A stretch of 64,000 bases of DNA from Paracoccaceae bacterium (GTDB lineage: Bacteria; Pseudomonadota; Alphaproteobacteria; Rhodobacterales; Rhodobacteraceae). The notes beneath the pieces were generated by a model, which worked only from the letters and a program-made list of their open reading frames with translations, was not told the origin of the DNA and did no database searches. This document shows positions 1 through 8,444 of the stretch, piece by piece; position 1 is the first letter of the stretch, and every line of letters begins with the position of its first letter. The DNA lies in assembly GCA_023259435.1 (NCBI GenBank), contig JALRHZ010000002.1, positions 1 to 64,000 on the forward strand, written 5' to 3'. Made by a program: the position numbers and the translations under genes.

Positions 1-1052
1 TTACATCCGGTTTGGATGTTGGGTTGGTTATGTTCCCACTTGCATGGGATTTCCCATTGTATGCGGATGTGGCGACCGAACCGGCCTATGGGTTTACAAA
101 CCCTTTGGCGATTGAGTTTGGGTATTGGGGATTCCTTATTTGGGCGTTCTATTTCCTAACCGCCTTTTATTTCTGCGTGATCGAACCACGTGTGAAATTC
201 TTTGAAATACCGGTGGTCAAGCTATTGAACAATGTTGTGATCATTGCGACCTGCGCCTTTACGGGGTCGTTGTTCTTGATCTATTTGCCATATTACATGC
301 CGATGATTGGCGATGGTGAAACCATTGTACCGGCGTTTTATGTTCTGACCTTTGCGGTGATCGCGGCGGCGGCGTATTCGTCGACAGACATCAAGTTCGT
401 TAAGATTTTGTCCGTTGCATCGGTCTGGATGTTCTTTGGTTTGATCGCATTGGCATGGTTAACGGCGGGCATGGGTGTTGGTGATCTAGCTACGTCATTG
501 TCAAACTTGGGCGGCTATTTCGGTAACTTGCATAAATTCATCTTGCCGATGTCGGATTATCACGAATTCTTCCTGTTCTGGTGGTTTGCGTGGTCGATTA
601 TGATCGGCCAATTCACAAGCCGCTTTGTCGGGGGACTAAAAACATGGCAGCTGCTCGCCGCGTTGTTGGTGATCCCGTCCATTCCGTTGGCCTTGTGGTT
701 CGGCGTGCTGTACCATTACTTTACCACAGGTCTTGCGCTTAACGGTTTAATGAACTGGGCAATGGTGATTGTCGGTGTAACGTTTGTGATCAACTCGTTC
801 GATTCCTTGATCCGCCTGTACACAGATAACCTTGGTCTTACGACTGAGAAGCTTGGCACAACAGCATATATCGTTGGCAACACCGTTGTCTTATGTGCTC
901 TGACAGTAGCATTCCAATCTCAGTGGCTTCAGATCTCTTGGGTTGGCACACTTGTGATTGCGATTTATGTGGCATGCTTGGGCTTTATCATGATGCGCCA
1001 CCGCGCACGTGTGGCCGAGATCAACTCAATGCCAGCAGGCCAAACTCTGTAA
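1..1052 (+). CDS. BCCT-family transporter, C-terminal part (5-prime truncated by window)
   Basis: The frame is open to the left edge of the window, so this is the last ~350 residues of a longer protein (the family is usually 500-600 residues). About eight hydrophobic helices are visible. The segment FFLFWWFAWSIMIGQF followed by TSRFVGGLKTW matches the aromatic-rich core helix and following Arg/Gly loop of betaine/choline/carnitine transporters. Such proteins import quaternary ammonium osmolytes across the inner membrane. The substrate cannot be read from this fragment. The gene ends at a strong hairpin terminator shared with aroQ. Confidence 0.75.
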   Translation, partial: TSGLDVGLVMFPLAWDFPLYADVATEPAYGFTNPLAIEFGYWGFLIWAFYFLTAFYFCVIEPRVKFFEIPVVKLLNNVVIIATCAFTGSLFLIYLPYYMPMIGDGETIVPAFYVLTFAVIAAAAYSSTDIKFVKILSVASVWMFFGLIALAWLTAGMGVGDLATSLSNLGGYFGNLHKFILPMSDYHEFFLFWWFAWSIMIGQFTSRFVGGLKTWQLLAALLVIPSIPLALWFGVLYHYFTTGLALNGLMNWAMVIVGVTFVINSFDSLIRLYTDNLGLTTEKLGTTAYIVGNTVVLCALTVAFQSQWLQISWVGTLVIAIYVACLGFIMMRHRARVAEINSMPAGQTL

Positions 1053-1072
1053 GAGTGGTCGTAAGAAAAACG

Positions 1073-1104
1073 AAAAACGCCTCACATTTGTGAGGCGTTT
1101 TTTT
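1073..1104. terminator. Bidirectional Rho-independent terminator
   Basis: A perfect stem (CGCCTCAC / GTGAGGCG) is flanked by an A-run on the left and seven T on the right, so it can terminate both the transporter gene and the convergent aroQ. The aroQ stop codon lies in the T-run. Confidence 0.9.
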
Positions 1105-1534
1105 AGGCCAATGATGCGCAAATGTGGTTAACGCCGGCGACATAGCCGAATAGGCCCATACCCGCCACAACAGCATCAGCCCGTTTTGATACATATGAAT
1201 GATGCCGAAATTCTTCACGCTTGTGCACCTGTGAGATATGAACTTCGACCACCAAGCCATCAAACGCATTTAGGGCATCAAGGATCGCAATGGATGTGTG
1301 CGTATAGGCGCCAGGATTAATGACAATGCCCGCACAGGTGTCGCGGGCTTCATGGATCCAGTCGATCAATTCACCTTCGTGATTGGATTGACGTAACTCT
1401 GTTTCAAATCCACTTGTGCAGGCCTCGGCACACATCTTGGCAACATCTTCCAATGTTTCATGGCCGTAAATGTCCGGCTGTCTTTTTCCAAGAAGATTTA
1501 GGTTTGGTCCGTTTAGGATAAGAATTTTTGCCAT
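1103..1534 (-). CDS. aroQ: Type II 3-dehydroquinate dehydratase
   Basis: Catalyses dehydration of 3-dehydroquinate to 3-dehydroshikimate in the shikimate pathway, as a cytoplasmic dodecamer in the family. At 143 residues it has normal length. Visible family motifs are NGPNLNLLG near the N-terminus, the flexible lid with QPDIYG carrying the catalytic Tyr, the block [24 protein letters not shown], and VEVHIS with the catalytic His. It stands alone on the minus strand, converging on the BCCT gene. The start ATG at 1534 begins with the usual [11 protein letters not shown]. Confidence 0.95.
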   Translation of the reverse strand: MAKILILNGPNLNLLGKRQPDIYGHETLEDVAKMCAEACTSGFETELRQSNHEGELIDWIHEARDTCAGIVINPGAYTHTSIAILDALNAFDGLVVEVHISQVHKREEFRHHSYVSKRADAVVAGMGLFGYVAGVNHICASLA

Positions 1535-1603
1535 GTGACTATCCTCTGTGATGCGGGGACAAGACCATTAAACCCAAAGAGGTTCAAGCAATTTGACGAA
1601 ATT

Positions 1604-1626
1604 ATTGGTATGATTATTTGACCAAT
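1604..1626. promoter_or_regulatory. Inverted repeat, possible operator
   Basis: ATTGGT and ACCAAT are separated by 11 AT-rich bases, 53 bases upstream of the aminotransferase start and in the divergent space with aroQ. The form resembles GntR-type operators, but no regulator gene is adjacent. Confidence 0.3.
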
Positions 1627-1679
1627 TGTAATACTTGACCCATATTCATGATATTACTGTAATTTGGAATACGTAGGCC

Positions 1680-2858
1680 ATGTCTCTTAAACTTGCATCT
1701 TCTATGGCACATCTTGGTACAGAATCTGCTTTTGTTGTGCTTGCGCGGGCACAAGCTTTGGCGGCTGAGGGCCGGGATATTATCAACCTTGGGATCGGAC
1801 AACCCGACTTTGCCACACCTTCCCACATCGTAGAGGCGGGCATTCAAGCGTTGAAAGATGGGCATCACGGATATACTCCGGCCAATGGATTGCCGATCCT
1901 ACGTGAAGCCGTCAGTGCAGACTTGAACCGTCGCCATGGCGTGCACGTAGATCCTAACCGCGTCGTCGTTGTCCCAGGCGGCAAGCCAACTATGTTCTTT
2001 GCGATCACGATGTTTGGCGAACCAGGGGCCGAGATCATGTACCCCAACCCAGGCTTTCCTATTTACGAGTCCGTGATCAAATATTCCTGTGCAACGCCTG
2101 TCCCAATACAGCTAGACGAAGCGAATGGTTTTGCGTTTTCTGCTCAGGCAGTTCTATCGAAAATTACTGATAAAACACGCCTGATTATCATCAACAGCCC
2201 TGCTAACCCAACGGGTGGTGTCACGCCCAAAGAAGAGATCGATGCTTTGGTTGCGGGTCTTCAGGATCATCCCCACGTGGCAATTCTATCGGATGAGATT
2301 TATTCCAACATGTTGTACGATGGGCGCGCACATGTGTCTTTGTTACAGTACCCGGAAATCGCGGATCGCGTGATCATGCTGGACGGGTGGTCGAAAACCT
2401 ATGCGATGACAGGATGGCGATTGGGATATGCCGTTTGGCCAGAGCAACTTGTCGAACATGCGGTGCGTTTGTGCATCAACGATCATTCTTGCGTAAATGC
2501 AGCGACGCAGTTCGCCGGTGTGGCCGCCCTCACCGGCCCGCAGGACGCAGTAACCGAAATGGTCGCGCAATTCGACGCGCGCCGCAAAGTTATTATTGAG
2601 CGTTTGAACGCACTTCCAAATGTCTCTTGCGCGGATGCGGGCGGTGCGTTTTATGCCTTTCCGAATATTTCCAATACCGGACTGTCCTCAAAACAGGCGC
2701 AGGATTTGTTTTTGGACCAAGCCGGTGTTGCGACGATTGCCGGCACGTCCTTTGGGTCTTATGGAGAGGGATTTGTTCGGTTCTCATATGCAAATTCAAC
2801 TGCCAATATCGAACGGGCCTTGGACCGCATCGAAAAAGTTTTGAAAGACAACACCTAA
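1680..2858 (+). CDS. Class I/II PLP-dependent aminotransferase
   Basis: A fold-type I aminotransferase of the AspB/AspC type, 392 residues. Motifs are GIGQPDFATP near residue 40, the YTPANGLP substrate loop, NSPANPTGG, the SDEIYSNM block with the PLP-contacting Asp and Tyr, and the Schiff-base Lys239 in DGWSKTYAMTGWRLGY. The C-terminal FVRFSYANS supplies the Arg that normally binds the substrate carboxylate. The amino donor specificity is not decidable. The gene is followed after 16 bases by a fumarylacetoacetate-hydrolase-family gene and probably forms a two-gene operon with it, which suggests amino-acid catabolism. Confidence 0.88.
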   Translation: MSLKLASSMAHLGTESAFVVLARAQALAAEGRDIINLGIGQPDFATPSHIVEAGIQALKDGHHGYTPANGLPILREAVSADLNRRHGVHVDPNRVVVVPGGKPTMFFAITMFGEPGAEIMYPNPGFPIYESVIKYSCATPVPIQLDEANGFAFSAQAVLSKITDKTRLIIINSPANPTGGVTPKEEIDALVAGLQDHPHVAILSDEIYSNMLYDGRAHVSLLQYPEIADRVIMLDGWSKTYAMTGWRLGYAVWPEQLVEHAVRLCINDHSCVNAATQFAGVAALTGPQDAVTEMVAQFDARRKVIIERLNALPNVSCADAGGAFYAFPNISNTGLSSKQAQDLFLDQAGVATIAGTSFGSYGEGFVRFSYANSTANIERALDRIEKVLKDNT

Positions 2859-2874
2859 AAAGGGAACGGGAATA

Positions 2875-3720
2875 ATGAAATTTCTAAGATATGGGCCAGT
2901 GGGTCAGGAAAAGCCAGGAGTTTTGGATACACAGGGGCAGATCCGTGATTTGTCTGCGCATGTAAATGATTTCGGCGGCGACACGGTTTCATCTGAATTT
3001 CTAAACTCGTTGAAAGAGATTGATGTTGCGTCGCTGCCAGTGGTGCCCGCGGATGTGCGTATCGGGTGTCCGTTGTCCTATGTGCCCAATTTCTTTTGCA
3101 TCGGCTTAAATTACGCGAAACATGCGGCTGAAACCGGTATGGATGCCCCAAAAGAACCCATAGTCTTTTCCAAAGCATCTTCGGCGCTGTCTGGTCCCAA
3201 TGATGATGTGATTATTCCACGCGGATCGCAAAAATCCGATTGGGAAGTTGAGCTGGGCGTCGTGATCGGACGTGAGGCACTTTATGTATCAGAAGAAGAC
3301 GCGCTTGATTATGTCTCGGCCTATTGCGTAATCAATGACCTGTCCGAGCGTGAGTTTCAGATCGAGCGTGGTGGCCAGTGGATCAAAGGAAAATCAGCAC
3401 CCACTTTCGGCCCTGTTGGTCCCTATGTGGTCACAGCGGATGAAATTTCCGATCCGCAAGATTTGAATGTGTCTTTGTCGTTAAATGGGGAAACAGTTCA
3501 ATCCGAGAGTACATCAGACATGATTTTCACAGTGCGACAGATCATTTCCCATATGTCCCAGTTCATCAAACTGATGCCAGGGGACATTATCGCGACAGGT
3601 ACGCCATCTGGCGTTGGAATGGGTATGAAGCCACAGAGGTTCTTGCGCGCGGGGGATGAGATGGTTGTCACTGTTGAAGGATTGGGATCTCAATATCAAA
3701 AAGTTGTCGCCGCGGAATAA
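2875..3720 (+). CDS. Fumarylacetoacetate hydrolase family protein
   Basis: A 281-residue FAH-fold hydrolase/lyase. The divalent metal site is visible as Glu124 and Glu126 (DWEVELGVVIG) and Asp155 (INDLSERE), and the C-terminal GTPSGVGMG loop is typical. Family members act on 2-oxo acids, for example as ureidoglycolate lyase-like enzymes, 2-keto-3-deoxyarabinonate-type dehydratases or acylpyruvate hydrolases. The exact substrate is open. It lies 16 bases after the aminotransferase and has a purine-rich ribosome site (AAGGGAACGGG). The pair could convert an amino acid to a 2-oxo acid and then process it. Confidence 0.85.
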   Translation: MKFLRYGPVGQEKPGVLDTQGQIRDLSAHVNDFGGDTVSSEFLNSLKEIDVASLPVVPADVRIGCPLSYVPNFFCIGLNYAKHAAETGMDAPKEPIVFSKASSALSGPNDDVIIPRGSQKSDWEVELGVVIGREALYVSEEDALDYVSAYCVINDLSEREFQIERGGQWIKGKSAPTFGPVGPYVVTADEISDPQDLNVSLSLNGETVQSESTSDMIFTVRQIISHMSQFIKLMPGDIIATGTPSGVGMGMKPQRFLRAGDEMVVTVEGLGSQYQKVVAAE

Positions 3721-3778
3721 CACAGTGTAGAGGTGACGCAGCACCGCCTCAGACAAATATTCTGAACGAAAAGATGAC

Positions 3779-3806
3779 AAAGGCGGTTGAGTGATCAGCC
3801 GCCTTT
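3779..3806. terminator. Hairpin between convergent genes
   Basis: AAAGGCGG and CCGCCTTT pair around a 12-base loop. The right arm overlaps the last codons (Gly-Gly-stop) of the MoaD-like gene. T-runs are short, so it is a moderate terminator at best. Confidence 0.5.
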
Positions 3807-4040
3807 CATACGTTGAAGAATAAAGATTTCATTTTCGGATGAGATCGCTTTATGGAGGTTCCCGTTCAAGACCTCTCCATCGATTGCAACGGATATACCG
3901 GCATCTAAAATCGGACCAAGTCCTGGATGGGCCGCCTTGAGCCCATCCAGCATTTCTTTAACGGTCGTGGCCTCGACCTCAACCTCGGTTTTCCCTTCGG
4001 TAAACCGTCTGAGGCTTGACCACAGATTAACCTTAACCAT
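3795..4040 (-). CDS. MoaD/ThiS-like ubiquitin-fold sulfur carrier
   Basis: An 81-residue protein starting MVKVNLWSSLRRF and ending in ILQRMKGG. The size, the beta-grasp-like pattern and the C-terminal Gly-Gly match MoaD/ThiS carriers, whose terminal Gly is adenylated and thiocarboxylated to deliver sulfur. The start at 4040 overlaps the end of the Mo-subunit gene by 8 bases, so it is probably translated as the last gene of the molybdenum-hydroxylase operon. Family knowledge makes a link to molybdenum cofactor assembly natural. Whether it serves this enzyme only, or another thiolation, is inference. Confidence 0.75.
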   Translation of the reverse strand: MVKVNLWSSLRRFTEGKTEVEVEATTVKEMLDGLKAAHPGLGPILDAGISVAIDGEVLNGNLHKAISSENEIFILQRMKGG

Positions 4041-6279
4041 TTTGCGCCTTGATCGCGGCAAGCACCTTAACCGGTGACATTGGCAGATCCCGCATTCGCA
4101 CGCCAACAGCATTCTGGATGGCGTTCGCCAACGCAGGAAGTGGTGGTGTGATGCCGGTTTCTCCTACGCCGCGCACGCCGTAGGGGTGACCTGGATTAGG
4201 AACTTCGACAATGACCGTATCAATCATCGGCAGGTCAGAGGCGACAGGAATGCGGTAATCTAGGAACACTGGGTTCTGAAGACGTCCCTTGTCATCATAG
4301 ATGTATTCTTCGTTCAACGCCCAGCCGATACCTTGCACAGCGCCGCCTTGATATTGACCTTCGACATAGGCAGGGTGGATCGCCCGTCCTGCGTCTTGGA
4401 CCACAAGATACCGTAGGATCGTTGTGCGACCTGTTTCTGGATCAACTTCAACATCCACAGCATGTGCGCCAAAACTTGCACCAACGCCGTCAAGGTTACC
4501 TTCATGGTGACCAGAGATTGGGCCGCCTGTTTCACCCATTTTAACAGCGATCTCTTGGATGCTCATCGGAGGGAAATCGCCCGCATTCGGGCCGGCAGGA
4601 TGTGCCGCACCATCGCGCCACTCAACCGCCTCTGGTGCAATACCCCATTCAGCAGCTGCACGTCTGCACATTTCTGCAATGGCTTGGTTTGTACTTTCAA
4701 CAGCTGCCTTACCGCTTGCAAATGTTGCGCGGCTGCCGTGGGTGGGTTCATTGACGCCAAGCGCCCCTGTTTCCACAACGTTTACGCGCACGTTTTCGTA
4801 AGGGATGCCCAAGGCTTCGGCTGTCATCAACGCGATTGAGGCACGGCTGCCGCCGATGTCTGGGGTCCCTACCGACACCTGAGCGGTGCCGTCTTCTGAG
4901 ATTGCCATCGAAACAGAGGTTTCCCCGCCGTGGTTGAACCAATAACCGGTTGCGATGCCGCGTCCTTGGTTTGGACCCAGAGGTGCTTGCATGTTTGGAT
5001 GGTTTTCCAATGCATCTAGTGTCTCGATTAGGCCGATTGAGCCAAATTTTGGTCCATAGCTAGATTTATCCCCTTCACGCACTGCGTTTTTCTTGCGCAC
5101 TTCTAGAGGATCAAGGCCCAGTTTGTGGCACATTTCGTCCAAAAGGCTCTCTGCCGCAAAGGCCCCCATCGGAGATCCTGGCGCACGATAGGCCGCACAT
5201 TTGGGACGGTTTGCCAGAACGTCATAGCCAATGTGTTCCACATTCGGAAGCTTATAGGCTGCAAATGCACAGTACAGGGCCATGTCAACAGGTGCACCGG
5301 GGAAGGCGCCGCCTTGCATGCGGAATTCAGCACGCGCCGCAGTTAGGGTGCCGTCTTTCTTCATGCCGATTTTGACGTCCATAGAAGCAGAGGCGGTTGG
5401 GCCTGTTGCGCGTAGAACTTCGGCGCGGGACATCACGATCTTTACCGGACGTCCGCCTGCCTTTTTACTAAGAGCAAGGGAAAGCGGCTCCATAAAGATC
5501 GTTGTTTTCCCGCCAAAGCCGCCACCAATTTCCGATGGTGTCACGCGCAGTTGAGAGGCCTCTAGACCTAGAACGGCTGCAGACATTTTGCGGATGTACC
5601 AATGGCCTTGGGTCGAGACCCACATTTCACCTTTGCCGTCTTTCCCAAGCTGTCCCATGCAGGCCTGTGGTTCAATATAGCCTTGGTGCGTCGCTTCGGT
5701 TTTATAGGTATTCTCCATGACAAGGTCAGCCTCGGCAAAGCCAGCTTCGATATCGCCATGACCAAATTCCATGTATTTCACGACGTTCGCGGGCATGCCT
5801 TCGGGCACTGATGCATCTGCTGCACCTTCACGGATGACGGGAGCGTCAGGTTTGATCGCTTCGTCTACGTCCGTGACATGAGGAAGGATTTCATACTCGA
5901 CCTCAACCAATTCAGCGGCCTCTTTCGCCAAAAGCGAAGTGGTCGCCGCTACAGCGGCAACGGCATGACCGTCATACAATGCCTTGTCACCTGCCATTGT
6001 GTTTTCTTGTAGGTTCCAATCTTCGCCAGTGAGACCCGTTGGGAAATCTGCGCGCGTGACAACGGCTTTGACGCCGGCCACGGCTTCGGCCTTGGATGTG
6101 TCGATTTTGATAATACGCGCATGCGCATGGGGGGAGCGTACCACTGCGGCATGCAACATTCCCGCAGCCGCGATATCCGCGCCATAGCGCGCCCGACCTG
6201 TGACTTTGTCCAATCCATCGGGTCGGTCAGGACGCGTACCAACATATTTTAAATGTGTGCTTAAATCATCTTTTGCCAT
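4033..6279 (-). CDS. Xanthine dehydrogenase/CO dehydrogenase-family Mo-binding subunit
   Basis: The catalytic large subunit (748 residues) of a molybdenum hydroxylase. It has the N-terminal alpha/beta hammerhead (DKVTGRARYGADI), the IGGGFGGKT cofactor loop, and CAAYRAPGSP at the position that classifies family members. It also has the catalytic Glu707 in GVRGVGETG. The AYRAPG loop is not the CSFR signature of form-I CO dehydrogenase, so CO oxidation is unlikely; hydroxylation of an N-heterocycle, aldehyde or aromatic CoA ester is more plausible. The start shares one base with the stop of the 2Fe-2S subunit gene. Confidence 0.9.
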   Translation of the reverse strand: MAKDDLSTHLKYVGTRPDRPDGLDKVTGRARYGADIAAAGMLHAAVVRSPHAHARIIKIDTSKAEAVAGVKAVVTRADFPTGLTGEDWNLQENTMAGDKALYDGHAVAAVAATTSLLAKEAAELVEVEYEILPHVTDVDEAIKPDAPVIREGAADASVPEGMPANVVKYMEFGHGDIEAGFAEADLVMENTYKTEATHQGYIEPQACMGQLGKDGKGEMWVSTQGHWYIRKMSAAVLGLEASQLRVTPSEIGGGFGGKTTIFMEPLSLALSKKAGGRPVKIVMSRAEVLRATGPTASASMDVKIGMKKDGTLTAARAEFRMQGGAFPGAPVDMALYCAFAAYKLPNVEHIGYDVLANRPKCAAYRAPGSPMGAFAAESLLDEMCHKLGLDPLEVRKKNAVREGDKSSYGPKFGSIGLIETLDALENHPNMQAPLGPNQGRGIATGYWFNHGGETSVSMAISEDGTAQVSVGTPDIGGSRASIALMTAEALGIPYENVRVNVVETGALGVNEPTHGSRATFASGKAAVESTNQAIAEMCRRAAAEWGIAPEAVEWRDGAAHPAGPNAGDFPPMSIQEIAVKMGETGGPISGHHEGNLDGVGASFGAHAVDVEVDPETGRTTILRYLVVQDAGRAIHPAYVEGQYQGGAVQGIGWALNEEYIYDDKGRLQNPVFLDYRIPVASDLPMIDTVIVEVPNPGHPYGVRGVGETGITPPLPALANAIQNAVGVRMRDLPMSPVKVLAAIKAQNG

Positions 6280-6758
6280 TATGCAGCTCCCCGCATTTCT
6301 TCGGCTGCATCCATTACAGCGCGAATAATCTTGTCATATCCTGTGCAACGGCACAGATTGCCCGCCAACCAATACCGGACTTCGGTTTCAGTTGGGCTTG
6401 GGTTTTTTTCCAAAAGGTTTTTAGCTGCCACAAGGATGCCCGGTGTACAGTACCCACATTGGAACGCGGCGTGTTCAATGAATTTGCGTTGCAAAGGATG
6501 AAGGTCTTCACCCTGCGCCATGCCTTCGATCGTTTCGATGGATTTTCCGCCCGCTTCGACGCCAAGCATCAAGCATGAGCTTATCAAAGTGCCATCCACA
6601 GTAACAGAGCACGCGCCACAGTCGCCCGTGCCACATCCTTCTTTTGATCCTGTAAGACCCAAGTGATCGCGCAGACAATCCAATAAGGTTTCGCGTGGAT
6701 CGGCCAAAAATTCGACGGGATCGCGGTTTACAATTGTTTGAACGTGAATTTTGCTCAT
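6279..6758 (-). CDS. Molybdenum hydroxylase 2Fe-2S subunit
   Basis: A 159-residue electron-transfer subunit with both expected iron-sulfur domains. The plant ferredoxin-type cluster is ligated by Cys42, Cys47, Cys50 and Cys62 (GCGTGDCGAC...SSC). The second, helical domain has CGYCTPG and LAGNLCRCTGY. It carries electrons from the Mo centre to the FAD subunit. It overlaps the FAD subunit gene upstream by 4 bases and the Mo subunit downstream by 1, a tightly coupled order FAD, FeS, Mo, MoaD-like. Confidence 0.95.
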   Translation of the reverse strand: MSKIHVQTIVNRDPVEFLADPRETLLDCLRDHLGLTGSKEGCGTGDCGACSVTVDGTLISSCLMLGVEAGGKSIETIEGMAQGEDLHPLQRKFIEHAAFQCGYCTPGILVAAKNLLEKNPSPTETEVRYWLAGNLCRCTGYDKIIRAVMDAAEEMRGAA

Positions 6759-7636
6759 AGGTGCGTTCCTTTGATCACTTCTCCCTTGGCGCGGGCGTAT
6801 GCGAATTTTGCGGCACGTTTTGCCAAAACACCTGCAACATCGGTGCGGAATTCGATGGTTCCACGCTTGTCCGAGATCGGGTTGCAGGCTGCGGATGCAG
6901 CTGCCATCAGGTTTGCGACCGCCTCATCGTCTAACGTTGTTCCGATGATCGCATCTGCGGCGTCTTGCACCAACAGGACCGTGGGGGCGACAGCGCCCAG
7001 AGACACACGCGCCTCTGTGATTGTATCGCCGTCCAACCGCAGGTTCACAGCACAGCCAACAACAGCAATATCCATTTCTGTACGAGGGATAAAACGTAGG
7101 TAACAATCACCGCCGTTTTCACCACGCGGAGGCAAATTGATCGCTGTGATCATCTCACCCTTTGTCAAATTGGTGCGTCCTGGGCCGGCAGGGATGTCTT
7201 CGATCGCCAATATTCGATCGCCCTCTGGTCCTGTGATCGAAACGGTTGCACCGGCCGCGACCATGCCTGGCACGCTATCCGCAGCAGGCGAGCCGTTGCA
7301 TAGATTGCCAACAAGAGTGGCGCGGCCTTGCACCTGAGTAGAGCCTACCAGTTCCATACCGTCAACGACGCCGGGCCAATCTGCACAAAGTTCCGCATGC
7401 GCCCCAAGCTGCGCACCTGAGACTCCGACACCGATTGTCCAACCACCTTCTGCGGTCCGAGTGATATCAAAAACGCCGGGTATTTTCTTGAGGTCAATAA
7501 GTTCGTCCGGTGTTACAATTCCCGCACGCATTTGCACCAAGACATCTGTGCCACCGGCCAGATAGCGCAATACGCCTTCTGAATTCTGCGCAAGGACAAC
7601 GGCCTCTGCAAAACTGGTAGGAGAGTGAAATTTCAT
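6755..7636 (-). CDS. Molybdenum hydroxylase FAD-binding subunit
   Basis: A 293-residue CoxM/XdhB-like flavoprotein subunit. FAD-binding motifs are LAGGTDVLVQMR near residue 27 and ATLVGNLCNGSPAADS near residue 106. The C-terminal CO-dehydrogenase flavoprotein domain follows. It takes electrons from the 2Fe-2S subunit and passes them to an acceptor. It is the first gene of the minus-strand operon, with ribosome site GGAAAG just upstream. No accessory factor of the XdhC or CoxD type is visible nearby. Confidence 0.92.
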   Translation of the reverse strand: MKFHSPTSFAEAVVLAQNSEGVLRYLAGGTDVLVQMRAGIVTPDELIDLKKIPGVFDITRTAEGGWTIGVGVSGAQLGAHAELCADWPGVVDGMELVGSTQVQGRATLVGNLCNGSPAADSVPGMVAAGATVSITGPEGDRILAIEDIPAGPGRTNLTKGEMITAINLPPRGENGGDCYLRFIPRTEMDIAVVGCAVNLRLDGDTITEARVSLGAVAPTVLLVQDAADAIIGTTLDDEAVANLMAAASAACNPISDKRGTIEFRTDVAGVLAKRAAKFAYARAKGEVIKGTHL

Positions 7637-7952
7637 TTGTCTTTCCTTTTATTGATGCGCGGCATCGAAATGTGTGACCCCACCATAATACGATGTATAC
7701 TTTTGGGAGTGTCGTGATTGCGACAAAATCTATCCAACCCCGTCAAGGAGTCAATCTAGTCGCTGCGTAACGAAAGGTTAATTTGAAAGACTGCATTGTA
7801 CCCAATATTATCCGAATAAGTCTAACGATACCTAGAACCACCTCGGTGATCGTGGATCGGCTGTTCGTTATTCGATCCAAAATTGAATTCTAGACTTAAG
7901 TCAGGTGTCTTTGTGCCGTTGTATAGAGTTGTGCTGCACAAGGAGATTTGAC
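7637..7952. other. Divergent intergenic region, ~316 bases
   Basis: No gene seen. It should hold the promoters of the minus-strand molybdenum-hydroxylase operon and of the plus-strand TPR gene. An imperfectly spaced palindrome, TGTCG-N6-CGACA at 7711-7726, is the only clear dyad and may be an operator. No confident -35/-10 pair was found. Confidence 0.5.
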
Positions 7953-8444
7953 ATGTCGGCTTTGGACACCAGCGAAATTCGTGAAGACTCGGTGCTCTTC
8001 AAAGCGGTTTCGGAGCTTATTGACCAATGCGACTTTGCCCAAGAAACCGATGGTGTTTGTATTCAAGAGCTATATGACAACGGCTATCATGCAATCTGTA
8101 CAGGGGACCTTGTTAAAGCCGGCGCACTATTTGAACACATGCTGCATTTGGATCCCATGGATTTTCGTGGATGGTTCGGTATAGGTTTGGTCGCTTACGA
8201 AGAGGGCAATTTGGATCAGGCGTCAACATGTGCGGATCGTGCAGATGTGCTTGTGGACAATCACGCAGAGTTAAAATTTTTCAAAGCTGAAATTGCACTA
8301 GAACAGGGAAACTTTGCAGAAGCGTGTTCCCTATTGAACAACGCTTTGGTGTTAATTGAGGGCAAGCACTCTCATCCCTTGAAATGTGAAATCAACCGTA
8401 CTCTTGCAAAGCTTTCCAAGAAAACCCCCAAGGTTTCCGCATGA
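7953..8444 (+). CDS. TPR protein resembling SycD/LcrH-type secretion chaperones
   Basis: A 163-residue acidic helical protein. ATG 7953 was chosen because AAGGAG lies 8 bases upstream. Residues ~36-135 form about three tetratricopeptide repeats. The order and length of the segments (IQELYDNGYHAICTGDL, the LDPMDFRGWFGIGL block, AEIALEQGNFAEACSLL) match the class II type III secretion chaperone SycD/LcrH as I remember it. Those chaperones hold hydrophobic translocators before export. No secretion apparatus genes are in the window, so a plain TPR adaptor is the alternative. Its stop overlaps the next start by 4 bases, which points to the next protein as partner. Confidence 0.6.
   Translation: MSALDTSEIREDSVLFKAVSELIDQCDFAQETDGVCIQELYDNGYHAICTGDLVKAGALFEHMLHLDPMDFRGWFGIGLVAYEEGNLDQASTCADRADVLVDNHAELKFFKAEIALEQGNFAEACSLLNNALVLIEGKHSHPLKCEINRTLAKLSKKTPKVSA

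Noticed and set aside
4033-6279. Calling the molybdenum enzyme a CO dehydrogenase (CoxL)
   Set aside because: The form-I active-site signature is absent (AYRAPG is found instead) and no CoxD/E/F-type accessory genes are present.
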